This document shows, one piece after another, positions 33,415-42,085 of a stretch of 64,000 nt of DNA. The notes beneath the pieces were generated by a model. It did not search any database. It was not told where the DNA came from and saw only the letters and a program-made list of their open reading frames with translations. The position numbers and the translations under genes were made by a program. The first letter of the stretch is position 1. Each line of letters opens with the position of its first letter. Location of the stretch: positions 2,563,913 through 2,627,912 of the forward strand of contig PCDI01000003.1 in NCBI GenBank assembly GCA_002778195.1. The letters are read 5' to 3'. The stretch is from Raffaelea ambrosiae. Taxonomy: Eukaryota; Ascomycota; Sordariomycetes; Ophiostomatales; Ophiostomataceae.

Positions 33415-34446
33415 CTAGTACGGCCACTCCGCTAGCACCGCCTCGACAATCTCGGCCAGCCGGTCCCCCGCCTGCCACAGCCCGTTGTGGTCGCCGCCGG
33501 CCGCCATCTCGTCCACCGGGGGGCCGCCCCGGGACGCCTCCAGACTCGCCCGCATCGCCGCCGTCTGCGAGTACGGCACCAGCGTGTCCTCCCGGCTCTG
33601 CACCAGCACCACCCGGCGGCCCTCCGGCCACACCGCCGCCCAGTCGGCCACCGGCCGCGGACACACCCGGGCCCACGTGGCCTCGTCGTCGCCAAAGGCG
33701 TTGCGCGTAAACGCGTCGTACAGGGACGCCAGCTTCGCGTGGGACGCGTCGGGCGCCCGCAGGAACTGCACCAGGTCGTAGAGCCCGTTGAGGCCGAGGA
33801 TGGCGGCGGGTTTCCGAACGGGGGGCACGTCCGCGCCGTCCAACCCCACGCCCGCGCGGTCCATGACCACCTCAAAGGCCAGCGTGGCCCCGCAGCTGTG
33901 GCCCGACAGCAGGTAGTCGCGGGCCACGCCGAGGCCCGTCTGCAGGTAGGCCAGGGCCGCCAGCACGTCGGCGAGGTGGTCCGGGTGCCGGGCCATGCGG
34001 GCCGGGTCCGGCGGCTGGGCCGGGTCCGCGGGCGGCGCGGGCCGCGTCGGGTGGTGCGGGTGCGGCGAGAGGCGGTAGTTGATGGAGGCGAGGCCGGCGA
34101 ACAGGGCCGGCCCAGCAGAGGACGATGCCGATGCCGATGCCGATGCCGATGCCGCACGCCGCAAGAGGGTCTTGGCCGTGGCCGAGTAGGACGACGAGTC
34201 CACGAGCGGGTCCCGCCAGGCGCCGCCGTGCAGGTAGACGACCCACGGACGGTCGGGCCGGGCCGGGACCGAGTCCGGCGCGGGAGGCGCCGGGGCCAAG
34301 CTCGCCGGGACCCAGAGGTCGACCGTCTGCAGGTAGGTGGCGTCGGGGAGGTAGGGCACGCGGTGTTTGTACCAGCCCGTGGTGGTGCCCGTGGCGTCGT
34401 CGACGACAGCCGTCCAGGGGATGGCCGCGAAGGACTCGGCCGACAT
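33415..34446 (-). CDS. Alpha/beta hydrolase, kynurenine-formamidase-like
   Basis: Single exon, 343 residues. YLHGGAWRDP (H73-W77) is the characteristic HGGxW motif of kynurenine formamidases (Bna7), which turn N-formylkynurenine into kynurenine in tryptophan breakdown. The nucleophile S184 lies in SGHSCGA, D287 in QSREDTLVPY and H320 in GGDHNGLW complete a catalytic triad. An Ala-Ser repeat encoded by GATGCC hexamers sits at residues 98-109. The fold and motif are certain; the exact substrate is less so, because other arylformamidase-like esterases share HGGAW. The promoter side abuts the LTR-bounded element. Confidence 0.82.
   Translation of the reverse strand: MSAESFAAIPWTAVVDDATGTTTGWYKHRVPYLPDATYLQTVDLWVPASLAPAPPAPDSVPARPDRPWVVYLHGGAWRDPLVDSSSYSATAKTLLRRAASASASASASSSAGPALFAGLASINYRLSPHPHHPTRPAPPADPAQPPDPARMARHPDHLADVLAALAYLQTGLGVARDYLLSGHSCGATLAFEVVMDRAGVGLDGADVPPVRKPAAILGLNGLYDLVQFLRAPDASHAKLASLYDAFTRNAFGDDEATWARVCPRPVADWAAVWPEGRRVVLVQSREDTLVPYSQTAAMRASLEASRGGPPVDEMAAGGDHNGLWQAGDRLAEIVEAVLAEWPY
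34123..34155 (+). repeat. GATGCC hexamer repeat coding an Ala-Ser run
   Basis: About five and a half copies of GATGCC lie inside the formamidase-like gene and encode alternating Ser and Ala on the minus strand. Copy-number change would insert or delete Ala-Ser pairs in a surface loop without shifting frame. Confidence 0.9.
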
Positions 34447-34793
34447 GGTTGAGGCGACGAGTAATAGGACGTGGTCGCCAGTGGTTCCGGTTCTCCAGAC
34501 GGGCAGCGCTCAGACAAAAGACGGCTCCTCACTGTGGCTTGCTTGTTTCTATCCGTGTCTGGGCGTGTCTTGCATGGAGCCACTGGGCCCATCGACGATA
34601 GAGGCTTGGGGAGGGGTTCTCGGGTTTTTGTCGGAGATGCTGATATTACAGTGTACCGATGCCCTGTAAGCCAGTTTATTTTTCCGCCCTACCACGTAAC
34701 TATTAGTGGGCAATCCTTGCCGGTACTCGTAGGGCGCTCTTATCACTCCAAGACCCATAATCTAAGTCTAAAGCACAGGGCATCCGCTGGTCC

Positions 34794-34798
34794 AAAGT
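34794..34798 (+). repeat. Putative 5-bp target-site duplication (left)
   Basis: AAAGT immediately precedes the TGTTGG start of the left 217-bp repeat. The same five bases immediately follow the CA end of the right repeat (39563-39567). Matching 5-bp flanks on the outer sides are what integration of one LTR element leaves. Confidence 0.7.
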
Positions 34799-35015
34799 TG
34801 TTGGCAAGTGTTTGCTAGCCACGGTGCACTCACGTCCACACGCTGCGCTGATTGGCCGGCTGGGCACTAGGTCCCACGTATTTCTACACACAAAAGCTCC
34901 TCCGTGTTTGCCCCCGTGTATCTAGACTTTCAACCTAACTCAACCCCGTTTTCTTCTGGTAGTCAGTCTAGCCCTATACGGTGCTTAATGCAACTATCGT
35001 ACCCTACTGTTGACA
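34799..35015 (+). repeat. Left long terminal repeat (217 bp)
   Basis: Starts TGTTGGCAAG and ends CTGTTGACA. It aligns without gaps to 39346-39562. This copy is not RIP-mutated: GC-moderate with intact CpA sites. The sequence just inside it (GGAGATAGAGG) is not an obvious tRNA primer-binding site. Confidence 0.85.
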
Positions 35016-35217
35016 GGAGATAGAGGTGGGAAAATCTATTTGGCTTGTAAAATCTCGGAGAAATGCGTCGCCGACCTGCATAGTTATTCCTCCTTAGTCA
35101 GATGTCCTCTGCACCTTCACCTGAGCGTCGACCAAAAACTTCCCCTGGGCCGTCCTTCTTTTTTTCGTAGACCCAATTTGTAGCACCTATACAAGACATC
35201 GTCCTAACTCTCGATCT

Positions 35218-36831
35218 TTATTTTGCCTGGTCAGAGTCCAGTGCCGCTCCCAACCACTTCCACAGTCGCTTGTCGGCGACAAAGCGAGGGTTCATGCGCC
35301 ACATCACCGTTAGCTTGCGTGCCACGGCAATCTTGTTGCTCTCCGCTCGCCGATCGGCCTCTTTAAAGCTGACTTCCTCATATTGGGCCACTTCGCCGGG
35401 GGGGAGGTCGTCTTCTTGCAACTCTACCAGCAGCGCTTTGTTTTGGGGTTCTTGGGCGCGTTGTTCCAAAAGGTCGAGGAGGCCGTCGCAGTCGGTAATC
35501 TCGCCAGACACGAGCTCGGCCAAGTAGTCGTAGTCGCGAGAAGAACAAAAGCGTACCAAGCGCTGGAAGACCCGAATCTTGTCGGTTCTGGCCCAAAATG
35601 CGCTGCTTTCAGGCTGTGGGGGCAGTGCGACACCAGCACTCTGCCTGAACGACGGCAACAGCTGCGGCTCCTTGTGCTCCCAGAGCCGCGGCGTCGCGAA
35701 CAGCTCGGCCACAGGAACCGTCGTAGTGGAACTCCAGTCAATGATGCACGTCACGTTCATGTCGTCGTCCACAAAGATGTTCCCGACATGTAAATCGGGG
35801 TGCATCAGAGGGTAGCCAGCGTTGTGGCCGTCCGCCTCCGTCGTCTCGTCACGCAACCGCGGCACCACTGTCTCCAGCAGGACATCGGCTGCCATGCAGT
35901 ATGCGAAGCGGTTGCGGCTGTGCTCGATTTTGTTTCCAACAGCGACAAAATTGTTCCAGCGGCCAGCGGCTTTCTGATACTGTTCACGGTTCGTGTACTC
36001 GTCGGGCTGCGGAATGGGTGCTAGCAGTGCGTGATGCGACATAGGCAGCTCTTGCGCGTGTCGGGAGAGTGCCACAGCAAGCGCGTCAAAATAGTCGCTT
36101 TCGCTGACAAACGGGCCACGATCGAGGTTGTCTAGCAGGTGGCGCATGCCCCATGTAAGGGCAGGGGAGAGGCATTGTCCGATAACATATTCGCTGTTCT
36201 GAATGCTGTTGGCGTGGCTACCGTTCGCGCTGTTGCTGCTGGCTTGGCCATCGTGGACGTCGACGTCGTGCCCCAGGACCAAAGATCCGATACGGGGAAA
36301 CCGTATACACGCTAGCTGCTGCGTAAAATCGCCCAGCTGTCGCATGATCTTTGCCCGCTGGTCCTCTGCTAGACCAGGCAGGCCTCGAGCTTCGCGGATG
36401 CTGTAGTCTAGGAGGCAATTCCCGGTTGCCTTGCTCTGTAGAATATACGGCACACCAATTTCGTTGTCTCTGTACGCGCTAGTAGAGTCAGTAGAGCTCG
36501 CGTCCTCTCATCGTCAAGCTTTTGCTCACCAAAAAGCAAAGATCTCCGGCACAGGCACAGAGCTCTGGGCTATGATGCACTGGGTCGTTGCGACTTCACT
36601 AGTAAGAATTTTGGCGGCAAAGTCGTCGGAAAATGTGTTGGGAAGTGGTGAGCGAAAAATCCACTGGATGCCATCGTCAAATGTCAAGGTAATAGCCCAG
36701 TTCATGCTGCCTGCCATCGGCCGTTGATGTTTGTCACAGTGGCAAGGCTGCCCATGGAGACGTTCAGCCAGCGCCAACAGGCGATCGACGTCGAACTGCG
36801 CTTTGGAGAAGATTTTGGGTTTACTGTTCAT
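35218..36831 (-). CDS. Aminoglycoside-phosphotransferase (APH)-family kinase-like protein
   Basis: Two exons (36530-36831, 35218-36478) and a 51-bp intron give 520 residues. The N-terminal lobe has WIFRSPLP and the VPVPEIFAF strand. The intron junction gives CAYRDNEIGVPYILQSKATG, the hinge region of fungal APH proteins. The catalytic segment MHPDLHVGNIF with CIIDWSS (about residues 325-350) holds the Brenner motif and metal-binding Asp. In fungi this family is highly expanded; targets are small molecules or unknown. It lies antisense inside the LTR-bounded element, which explains how an intron could survive an RNA stage. The frame extends to an upstream ATG at 36960, a less likely start. Confidence 0.82.
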
Positions 36832-36959
36832 CGTGCTTCGTGTCAGTCCAAAATAACGGAAGGCCACAGTGTCAACAGTATAGATACTTTTGAAACTAAG
36901 CAGTAACCACCAGATGCGATGAGCTTGTCCTCGTTTCTCCTTCTCGCTCTTACCCCGCA

Positions 36960-37371
36960 TATCTTTTATTAAAACCCCTTCACGTAACCTCAGGTCTGAT
37001 GGGAACGCCCCTTAATGCGCCTCAAAAAAGTAAAAACCACATAACATTTCCCATATGAAAAAGAAGACTTTTATTAACATTTCGCGGTGACTTTTTTTTT
37101 GTTTTAAAAAGAAGGTAAGAAAAGGTGGGTTTTATTTAATAAAGAAGCTACGTGGTTTTAATTTTTTAAAAGCGTATTAAAGAAATATATAAAATATTTT
37201 AATATTTTTAAACTTAATGTTTTTAAATAAAATAAATCTTTTATCAAATTTATTAAAGATTCTATAAAGATTTATAAAATATACCTTTTATAAGTAGGTA
37301 ATATAAAAAATGTATTACGTTTTAAATGATTAAAAAGGGGGTTTAATCGAAAAAAGGAGCTTTTAAGAGTG
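36960..37371. repeat. AT-rich block with RIP-like composition
   Basis: Roughly 400 bp dominated by A and T with many TpA steps and almost no CpA, TpG or long GC words, unlike the GC-rich genes on either side. No open frame. It ends abruptly where the HET frame stops. This is the usual look of sequence scarred by RIP, here possibly the remains of retrotransposon coding sequence or of the HET gene's 3' half. Confidence 0.65.
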
Positions 37372-38160
37372 TTAAAGCTCGATCTGTCCAGCATGAGTTT
37401 GTATCTCCCAGTCGCGCGGAGCACACCGTCGATTCGCTTCGCTGCTTGTCCTTCGGCGGCCGTAATCCGCGCGGAGCGCTAGGCACAGCAGCGTCGCTTG
37501 CGTGAAGAACTCGACGGACAGTACGCACAGCTCGCCTGGTATCTTGCGGAACACCCGGTGGTGCCGCAGCTTTTCCAGCTCCAGCGACGGATCGTGGCGG
37601 ATCAGCAGCCGCATCCGTGATCCGCCGCGGTAGTTCTCCTGAAACGTCCATGCACGGTCCCACCACTTGTCTTGCGTGATATTGTAAAGCAGCCGCAGAG
37701 CCTCCCTCGCGTCATGAATAGCAGTTGCTGCCGAGAGCCTAAATTGGCCGTCGCGGTTACCGACGACAAAATCCCCCGTAAGGATCCGTGTAAGAAGGTG
37801 TAGCTCGGATCTGTTCTTTAACGGCCGGCCTAGCAGCGCTACAGGGTGCTTGCTGAGCTGGTAGACGAGGTCCATGGCCTGCAAGGCGTCGTGCTGCTCG
37901 GCACAACTGGAGTGGTGGGCGCAATGAATGCCGCCACATATAACTTGGCGGATGCAATGCCGATCGATCCAGAGGAAGCGGACTTTGGCGTGGCGCATGT
38001 AGCGTAGGACACGATCGAGCACGCAATTTCGTACAGGGGAGGGTTCGAGGCAGTTGCTATCCCAGTCCTCGGCTAGGTATTGCCCATGTTTCTTGTCTTC
38101 GTGCTCCGAAGCAACCCAGGTATAAGACGTCTGCCTGCCTCCCCCCCCCCTTGCCCTCCC
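37372..38160 (-). pseudogene. HET-domain (heterokaryon incompatibility) gene fragment
   Basis: The conserved HET-domain blocks are present in order: SYTWVASE (usually LSYxWG), RFLWIDRHCIRQ (usually WIDxxCIxQ), ARE..LLYNI and WWDRAWTFQE, then KIPGEL. HET domains trigger cell death after fusion of incompatible strains. Both ends are missing: the 5' side begins in a run of ten G codon-strand bases right after the ankyrin stop codon, and the 3' side ends at an AT-rich RIP-like block. No ATG precedes SYTW in frame. It shares the reading frame of the ankyrin gene, separated only by that gene's TGA and about ten codons. Probably non-functional unless fused to it. Confidence 0.7.
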
Positions 38161-39138
38161 TCACAAGTGCTGCACACCGGCCTCGGCCATGGCCTTTTGC
38201 AAAACGGCAGCAATGTCTGCGTGCCCTTTTGCCTGTGCATAGTCCAGCGCCGTCTTGCCCTGCGTGTCGCGCACCATCACGTCCGCGTGCCGGCTCACCA
38301 GATAGCACACGGCTTCCAACTGGCCCTTTTCCGCCGCCTCGTGCAGCGGCGGGCCGCGCGGCATGAAGAAGAACATGCTCTGGGCGCCCAGGTGGCGCGC
38401 AAAGAGGCCGTCGTTGATCGGGGCGCCGTGGTCGAGCAGCAGGCCGAGGACGGGCACGATGTCGGTCTGTCGTTTCAGGGCGTGGTGGAGCAGGTCGCCC
38501 TTGTAAACGTCGACGAGATCGCGCGGGTCGTCGAGCAAGTCGCGGACCAAGTCCAGCGATGCATCCTCGACAATGTACGACATGGCCGTCATGCTGGCCC
38601 ACTTCGCATCGATGTTGAGGTTGGCGCCGCGTTCGAGAAGCCAGTACAGGAGGGTTCGGTCGGTCGTCGCCGCTTCCGACGTGCCCCAAACGGGCACTGC
38701 GGAGACGCTCTGCGGTTTGTTGAGGTCGAAGCCGCGGTCGAGCAACAGCGTCATGCAGCGTAAAGCATGCGCTTCGAGGGCCGTGTGGATGTACGTGTCG
38801 GGAAAGCAGATGCCGCGTTCGAGCAGCTTCTTGGCAAAGGGGGCATTGTCGGCAACTACCGCATCGTTCATAATGGGCGCCAGTGTGTGAATCGTTCGCG
38901 CAGTTGCGCCCCACCAGGGTCCGCGGGCGAGGTACTCGGTGATGTAGTCGTCGACAGGCTCGAGGTTGTTCGCCTTGAGAGCCTCGCTGAGGAGGTTCAT
39001 CATCTCGTTCCTGTATCTTCCATTGACGCGTTCGTCTGGATAATACCAGCCTTCTTGTCTTGGCTTCGGTTGGTTAGCAGCCTCCAAGGCGCTCACCTCT
39101 CGGGGCCGCATATGCGGGTATTTCGTCAAATCCAACAT
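38161..39138 (-). CDS. Ankyrin-repeat protein
   Basis: Single exon, 325 residues. About six to seven ankyrin-like repeats are readable, e.g. APFAKKLLERGICF, CMTLLLDRGFDLN, LLYWLLERGANLN, VLGLLLDHGAPIN, LHEAAEKGQLEAVCYLVSRHADV and TALDYAQAKGHADIAAVLQ. Ankyrin repeats mediate protein binding and in fungi are often fused to HET or NACHT domains in allorecognition proteins. The stop TGA at 38161-38163 is followed, in the same frame, by a HET-domain fragment. Antisense inside the LTR-bounded element; its 5' flank is AT-rich and RIP-like, so promoter integrity is doubtful. Confidence 0.75.
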   Translation of the reverse strand: MLDLTKYPHMRPREVSALEAANQPKPRQEGWYYPDERVNGRYRNEMMNLLSEALKANNLEPVDDYITEYLARGPWWGATARTIHTLAPIMNDAVVADNAPFAKKLLERGICFPDTYIHTALEAHALRCMTLLLDRGFDLNKPQSVSAVPVWGTSEAATTDRTLLYWLLERGANLNIDAKWASMTAMSYIVEDASLDLVRDLLDDPRDLVDVYKGDLLHHALKRQTDIVPVLGLLLDHGAPINDGLFARHLGAQSMFFFMPRGPPLHEAAEKGQLEAVCYLVSRHADVMVRDTQGKTALDYAQAKGHADIAAVLQKAMAEAGVQHL

Positions 39139-39173
39139 GTTGCGATGATGGCAGCATAGAAGACAAGATGAGA

Positions 39174-39345
39174 CGGAGTTTAAGTTGACCCCTCTTAAAA
39201 AAACACTATTCTTATAAGTCGATTTACGATCACGTGTTTATAATAGTCGAAGCTCTCGTTTCGTAAACTAATAAATAACTATTAACGATTAAAAGGCTCT
39301 TACGATAGTTACCATTGTCTCACTACTACTAAGCTTTAAAGGGAG
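39174..39345. repeat. AT-rich RIP-like block ending in a polypurine tract
   Basis: AT-rich, TpA-rich, no open frame. It runs straight into the RIP-mutated left part of the 3' LTR. The last nine bases, TAAAGGGAG (39337-39345), fit the polypurine tract that precedes a 3' LTR. This may be what is left of the retrotransposon's own 3' coding end. Confidence 0.6.
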
Positions 39346-39562
39346 TGTTAATAAGTGCTTGTTAACTACGATGTACTTACGTATATACACTGCGTTAATT
39401 AGTTAGTTAAACATTAAGCTTTATTTACTTTTATATATAAAAGCTCCTCCGTGTTTGCCCCCGTGTATCTAGACTTTCAACCTAACTCAACCCCCTTTTC
39501 TTCCGGTAGTCAGTCTAGCCCTATACGGTGCTTAATGCAACTATCGTACCTTACTGTTGACA
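39346..39562 (+). repeat. Right long terminal repeat (217 bp), half RIP-mutated
   Basis: Gap-free alignment to 34799-35015. Over the first 93 nt there are about 32 C-to-T or G-to-A changes, three reverse transitions and two transversions; over the last 124 nt only three differences. The boundary at about 39438 is sharp. The pattern shows the left copy is closer to the ancestral LTR and that RIP stopped inside the repeat. Confidence 0.85.
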
Positions 39563-39567
39563 AAAGT
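39563..39567 (+). repeat. Putative 5-bp target-site duplication (right)
   Basis: AAAGT immediately follows the CA end of the right LTR and matches 34794-34798. The remaining intergenic stretch to 39949 shows no gene. Confidence 0.7.
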
Positions 39568-39949
39568 ACCAGTCGCTTAAGGCGAACGGCCCCGCACGTG
39601 GCCTGTGAAGCCGCTGGAGCGTTTTCCCATGCCAATTCCGTCGCCCACTGTACAGACTCATCCACCTGCGTCGTGGCACCAAGACCCACTGCAAGTTCAG
39701 GTGTGGGGGTGCTGTAGTGGCGGTCGTGCCGCCTATGGGTGAGATAAGGCACTACAGCCACTGTAACGGCAGAACAGAAGCGTCCCAGTAAATCACAGAC
39801 TGTGACATGCACAGAACGGCTTGTTTGTGTCCATTCTCTGTATTACGCACTGTTGCAAAGCAAATCACAGTACAAGGCGTCTGTCGCGAGCCCGTATCAT
39901 CTACGGCTCAACTATGGCTGGGCGCACTGCCGTCTCTCCGCATCTCGTC

Positions 39950-40603
39950 TCACCTCCCCCTTTCCTCTTCGTAGTACTCCGCGTACGACGTCTGGTACCC
40001 CAGCACCCACTTGCCCCAGCCCGCCGCCGCAAACAGCAGGATCCGGCTCGCCACCTTGCCCAGCCAGGGCCACGGCAGCGGCACCGCCAGCGGCGTGTCG
40101 GCGCTCTCCAGAAACACCATCAGCTGGAAGAAGCTCGGCGCCGCCTGGGCGCGCTTGCAGTCGTCGAGGTAGCCGAAGAAGTTGCGGAAGAAGCGCTGCT
40201 CGTTCTCGTAGTTCTCGGGCGCCAGGTGGATGTCAACCACGAGCGGCGTGTCCGCGGTGGCGTTCTCGAAGCGGTGGTACTGGCCGGCCTTGACCTCGGC
40301 GCTCGCGGCACCGCCGGGGTCCGCTGTCAGGGTGGCAAACGGGGTCGGGGCGGTGCCCCGGTAAAAGTGGCCGGCGCCGGACTGGACATGGAAGAACTCG
40401 TCCTGGTAGATGTGGTAGTGGAAGGGCGGCTGGATGATGGAGACGCCGTGGGCCGCCGTCGTCGGGGGCAGCACGTGGGTCATGAGATACTGCGCGCCCG
40501 GCTGGCGGAAGGCGAGCGAGGCGCGGCCGTCTTCGTAGACGACGGGGTTGGTGTGGGCGCTCTGGGTGCGCTCTGGGTGCGCGGGCCGCAGAAAGGCGAA
40601 CAT
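39950..40603 (-). CDS. Cupin-fold protein (RmlC-like)
   Basis: Single exon, 217 residues. The cupin barrel is indicated by PPFHYHIYQDEFFHVQSGAGHFYRG, which corresponds to cupin motif 1 (two His, a Glu-like acid, then the glycine turn), and by AGQYHRFENATADTPLVVDIHL as motif 2. A C-terminal hydrophobic helix (WPWLGKVASRILLFAAAGW) could be membrane-associated. Such small fungal cupins are isomerases, dioxygenases or of unknown function; metal ligands look present. First intact gene to the right of the LTR element. Confidence 0.75.
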   Translation of the reverse strand: MFAFLRPAHPERTQSAHTNPVVYEDGRASLAFRQPGAQYLMTHVLPPTTAAHGVSIIQPPFHYHIYQDEFFHVQSGAGHFYRGTAPTPFATLTADPGGAASAEVKAGQYHRFENATADTPLVVDIHLAPENYENEQRFFRNFFGYLDDCKRAQAAPSFFQLMVFLESADTPLAVPLPWPWLGKVASRILLFAAAGWGKWVLGYQTSYAEYYEEERGR

Positions 40604-42085
40604 TGTGTGTTGAGCGGAAGCTGGGGACAGGCAAGGGCGGTCAGCCGTGGTCGCGAGCAGCCAATTCCAGAATGCCGGCTATTTGGATGGACGAAATGGT
40701 GATTCAATCCCCGTAGTCGGCTGTGGACTGGTAGAGGAACGGTGGCGATGACGAAGTGCTGTTCCCGACCGGCCGATCTAGACGGAAGCGGATATTCTGG
40801 GAAGCAGATATATTGCCACAGCGAACTGACCCCTCACCGGACGTCCTGTCCCTTGTAGCCCTGTAAATTCACATCCTGCGGAGTCGGGCTAGCTTGGCAA
40901 CCTCTCCTGGAACCTCCTTATCAGCGCACCTTATTTGCTGGCACGCAACGTTTTAACCTGTGATCTTCTCCATCCTGTTCCACCTGTCGGCGTGCGTGCA
41001 AGTGGGCGCACTCCTGTCAATGGCCTACGCGCTCGGCTGCCACAGGGAGCTGTCGGACGGGCTGATTGCCATTTCGGTGCGGTGGGGCTGGTCCATCACC
41101 GACTGGTGGCAACAAGACTGCCTAAGTCGCCGCCATCAACGTCGCCGTGTATGCTACCACCATTCTGTTCTACTACAAGGGCAAGTCGTACCGCATCTAG
41201 ATCCAGGAATATCTTTGCGCGGTTGCTTTCTCTTCTTTTTCTTTTTATTTACTCGTTTACTCGTTTCTTTATTGCCTTCTTATATCTATCTATTCTTTCG
41301 TCCTTTTTTATCTCAGTCTCCTATTTTCCCTTCTGTAATAGAGGCATCGAACCCGAGGCAGAATCATAACCCAGCCTTATTTGAGTGAACGACAGTGACA
41401 AAAGAACTCCAGAATTCCAAGCACACACCAGTCTAACAGTGGGCCCGGCGTGTCTACCATAGGGAACATATCCCCACAGCTTTCATGAATGGCAACTTGG
41501 TTGACCACATGGCTTTTCATCACGCAAGAGTTCATTTGACCCGAGGATCTGGTAGCACGCCCACTTGCTGCATATGACTAGTGCGTCGGGTTTCCTCCGA
41601 CAAGTAGAATTTGCTGTGGGAGCTATGGCCCATCGTCAATCAGGATTGGCGGTTCAGCTTTGTCTTCGTCGCCATATGCTAGTGTATCTCGAGAGCATGA
41701 TCGTCGAAAAGTTGTACTTGTGCACTGGGGCCGTATTCCCATTGCCGTGGTTTGCATAATCAAAACGAAGACAGAATCCCGCTCCCTGCCAAATTGCGTG
41801 ACTTTCTCTTGATGCTCAAGCGAGAAAAGATATTCCAATAGTCCATTGAAAGTAAACAAGCGCTTACGAGATTGCTTCTGTCTCGTCTTATCAGAGACAC
41901 GCGATGTCTCCACTTGACTGATATCCGGGACGCTAGGAAAATAAGCGTACGTCCAGCCTGACCTGCACCATCCTGCCCGGGCCGGGCTCCGGCCGGCCCT
42001 TTTATTCATAAGCTGGCCCGTAACCGCATGACGTCGGGCCACTGCGGCGGAATGCCAGACACTCCATAGATCTCAGCTTGCGACC
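40604..42085. other. Intergenic region with a decayed membrane-protein fragment
   Basis: Except for the relic listed next, nothing recognisable. A CT-rich low-complexity stretch lies at 41220-41340. The last 90 bases contain a TTTTATT box about 85 bp before the amidohydrolase start. Confidence 0.5.
40960..41200 (+). pseudogene. Frameshifted fragment of a multi-helix membrane protein
   Basis: One frame reads ILFHLSACVQVGALLSMAYALG, then WGWSITDWWQQD; after about 41120 similarity of style continues in another frame as AAINVAVYATTILFYYKGKSYRI and a stop. Two hydrophobic helices and a basic tail ending in a stop resemble the C-terminus of a transporter, but I cannot name the family. The frame change and lack of an upstream gene body mark it as a relic. 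Confidence 0.35.

Larger units (their letters stand above)
34799..39562 (+). mobile_element. LTR-bounded element carrying host-like genes instead of gag-pol
   Basis: Two 217-bp direct repeats with TG..CA ends (34799-35015 and 39346-39562) enclose 4330 bp. AAAGT flanks both outer ends. TAAAGGGAG, a plausible polypurine tract, abuts the right repeat, which orients the element along the plus strand and is Copia-like in context. No gag, protease, integrase, reverse-transcriptase or RNase H motif is visible inside. Instead three host-like coding units (APH kinase, HET fragment, ankyrin protein) lie on the antisense strand, separated by AT-rich RIP-like blocks. Either a non-autonomous element captured host genes, or the pol region was replaced after insertion. 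Confidence 0.7.

Noticed and set aside
34892..35015. Repeat as a conserved non-coding RNA or tRNA-derived element
   Set aside because: It is the distal part of the LTR; no tRNA box or cloverleaf could be drawn.
34799..39562. Two unrelated solo LTRs rather than one element
   Set aside because: Equal 217-bp length and the same AAAGT on the two outer flanks, but different bases on the inner flanks, fit one insertion better. A chance 5-bp match is about one in a thousand; it is kept as a refutation test.
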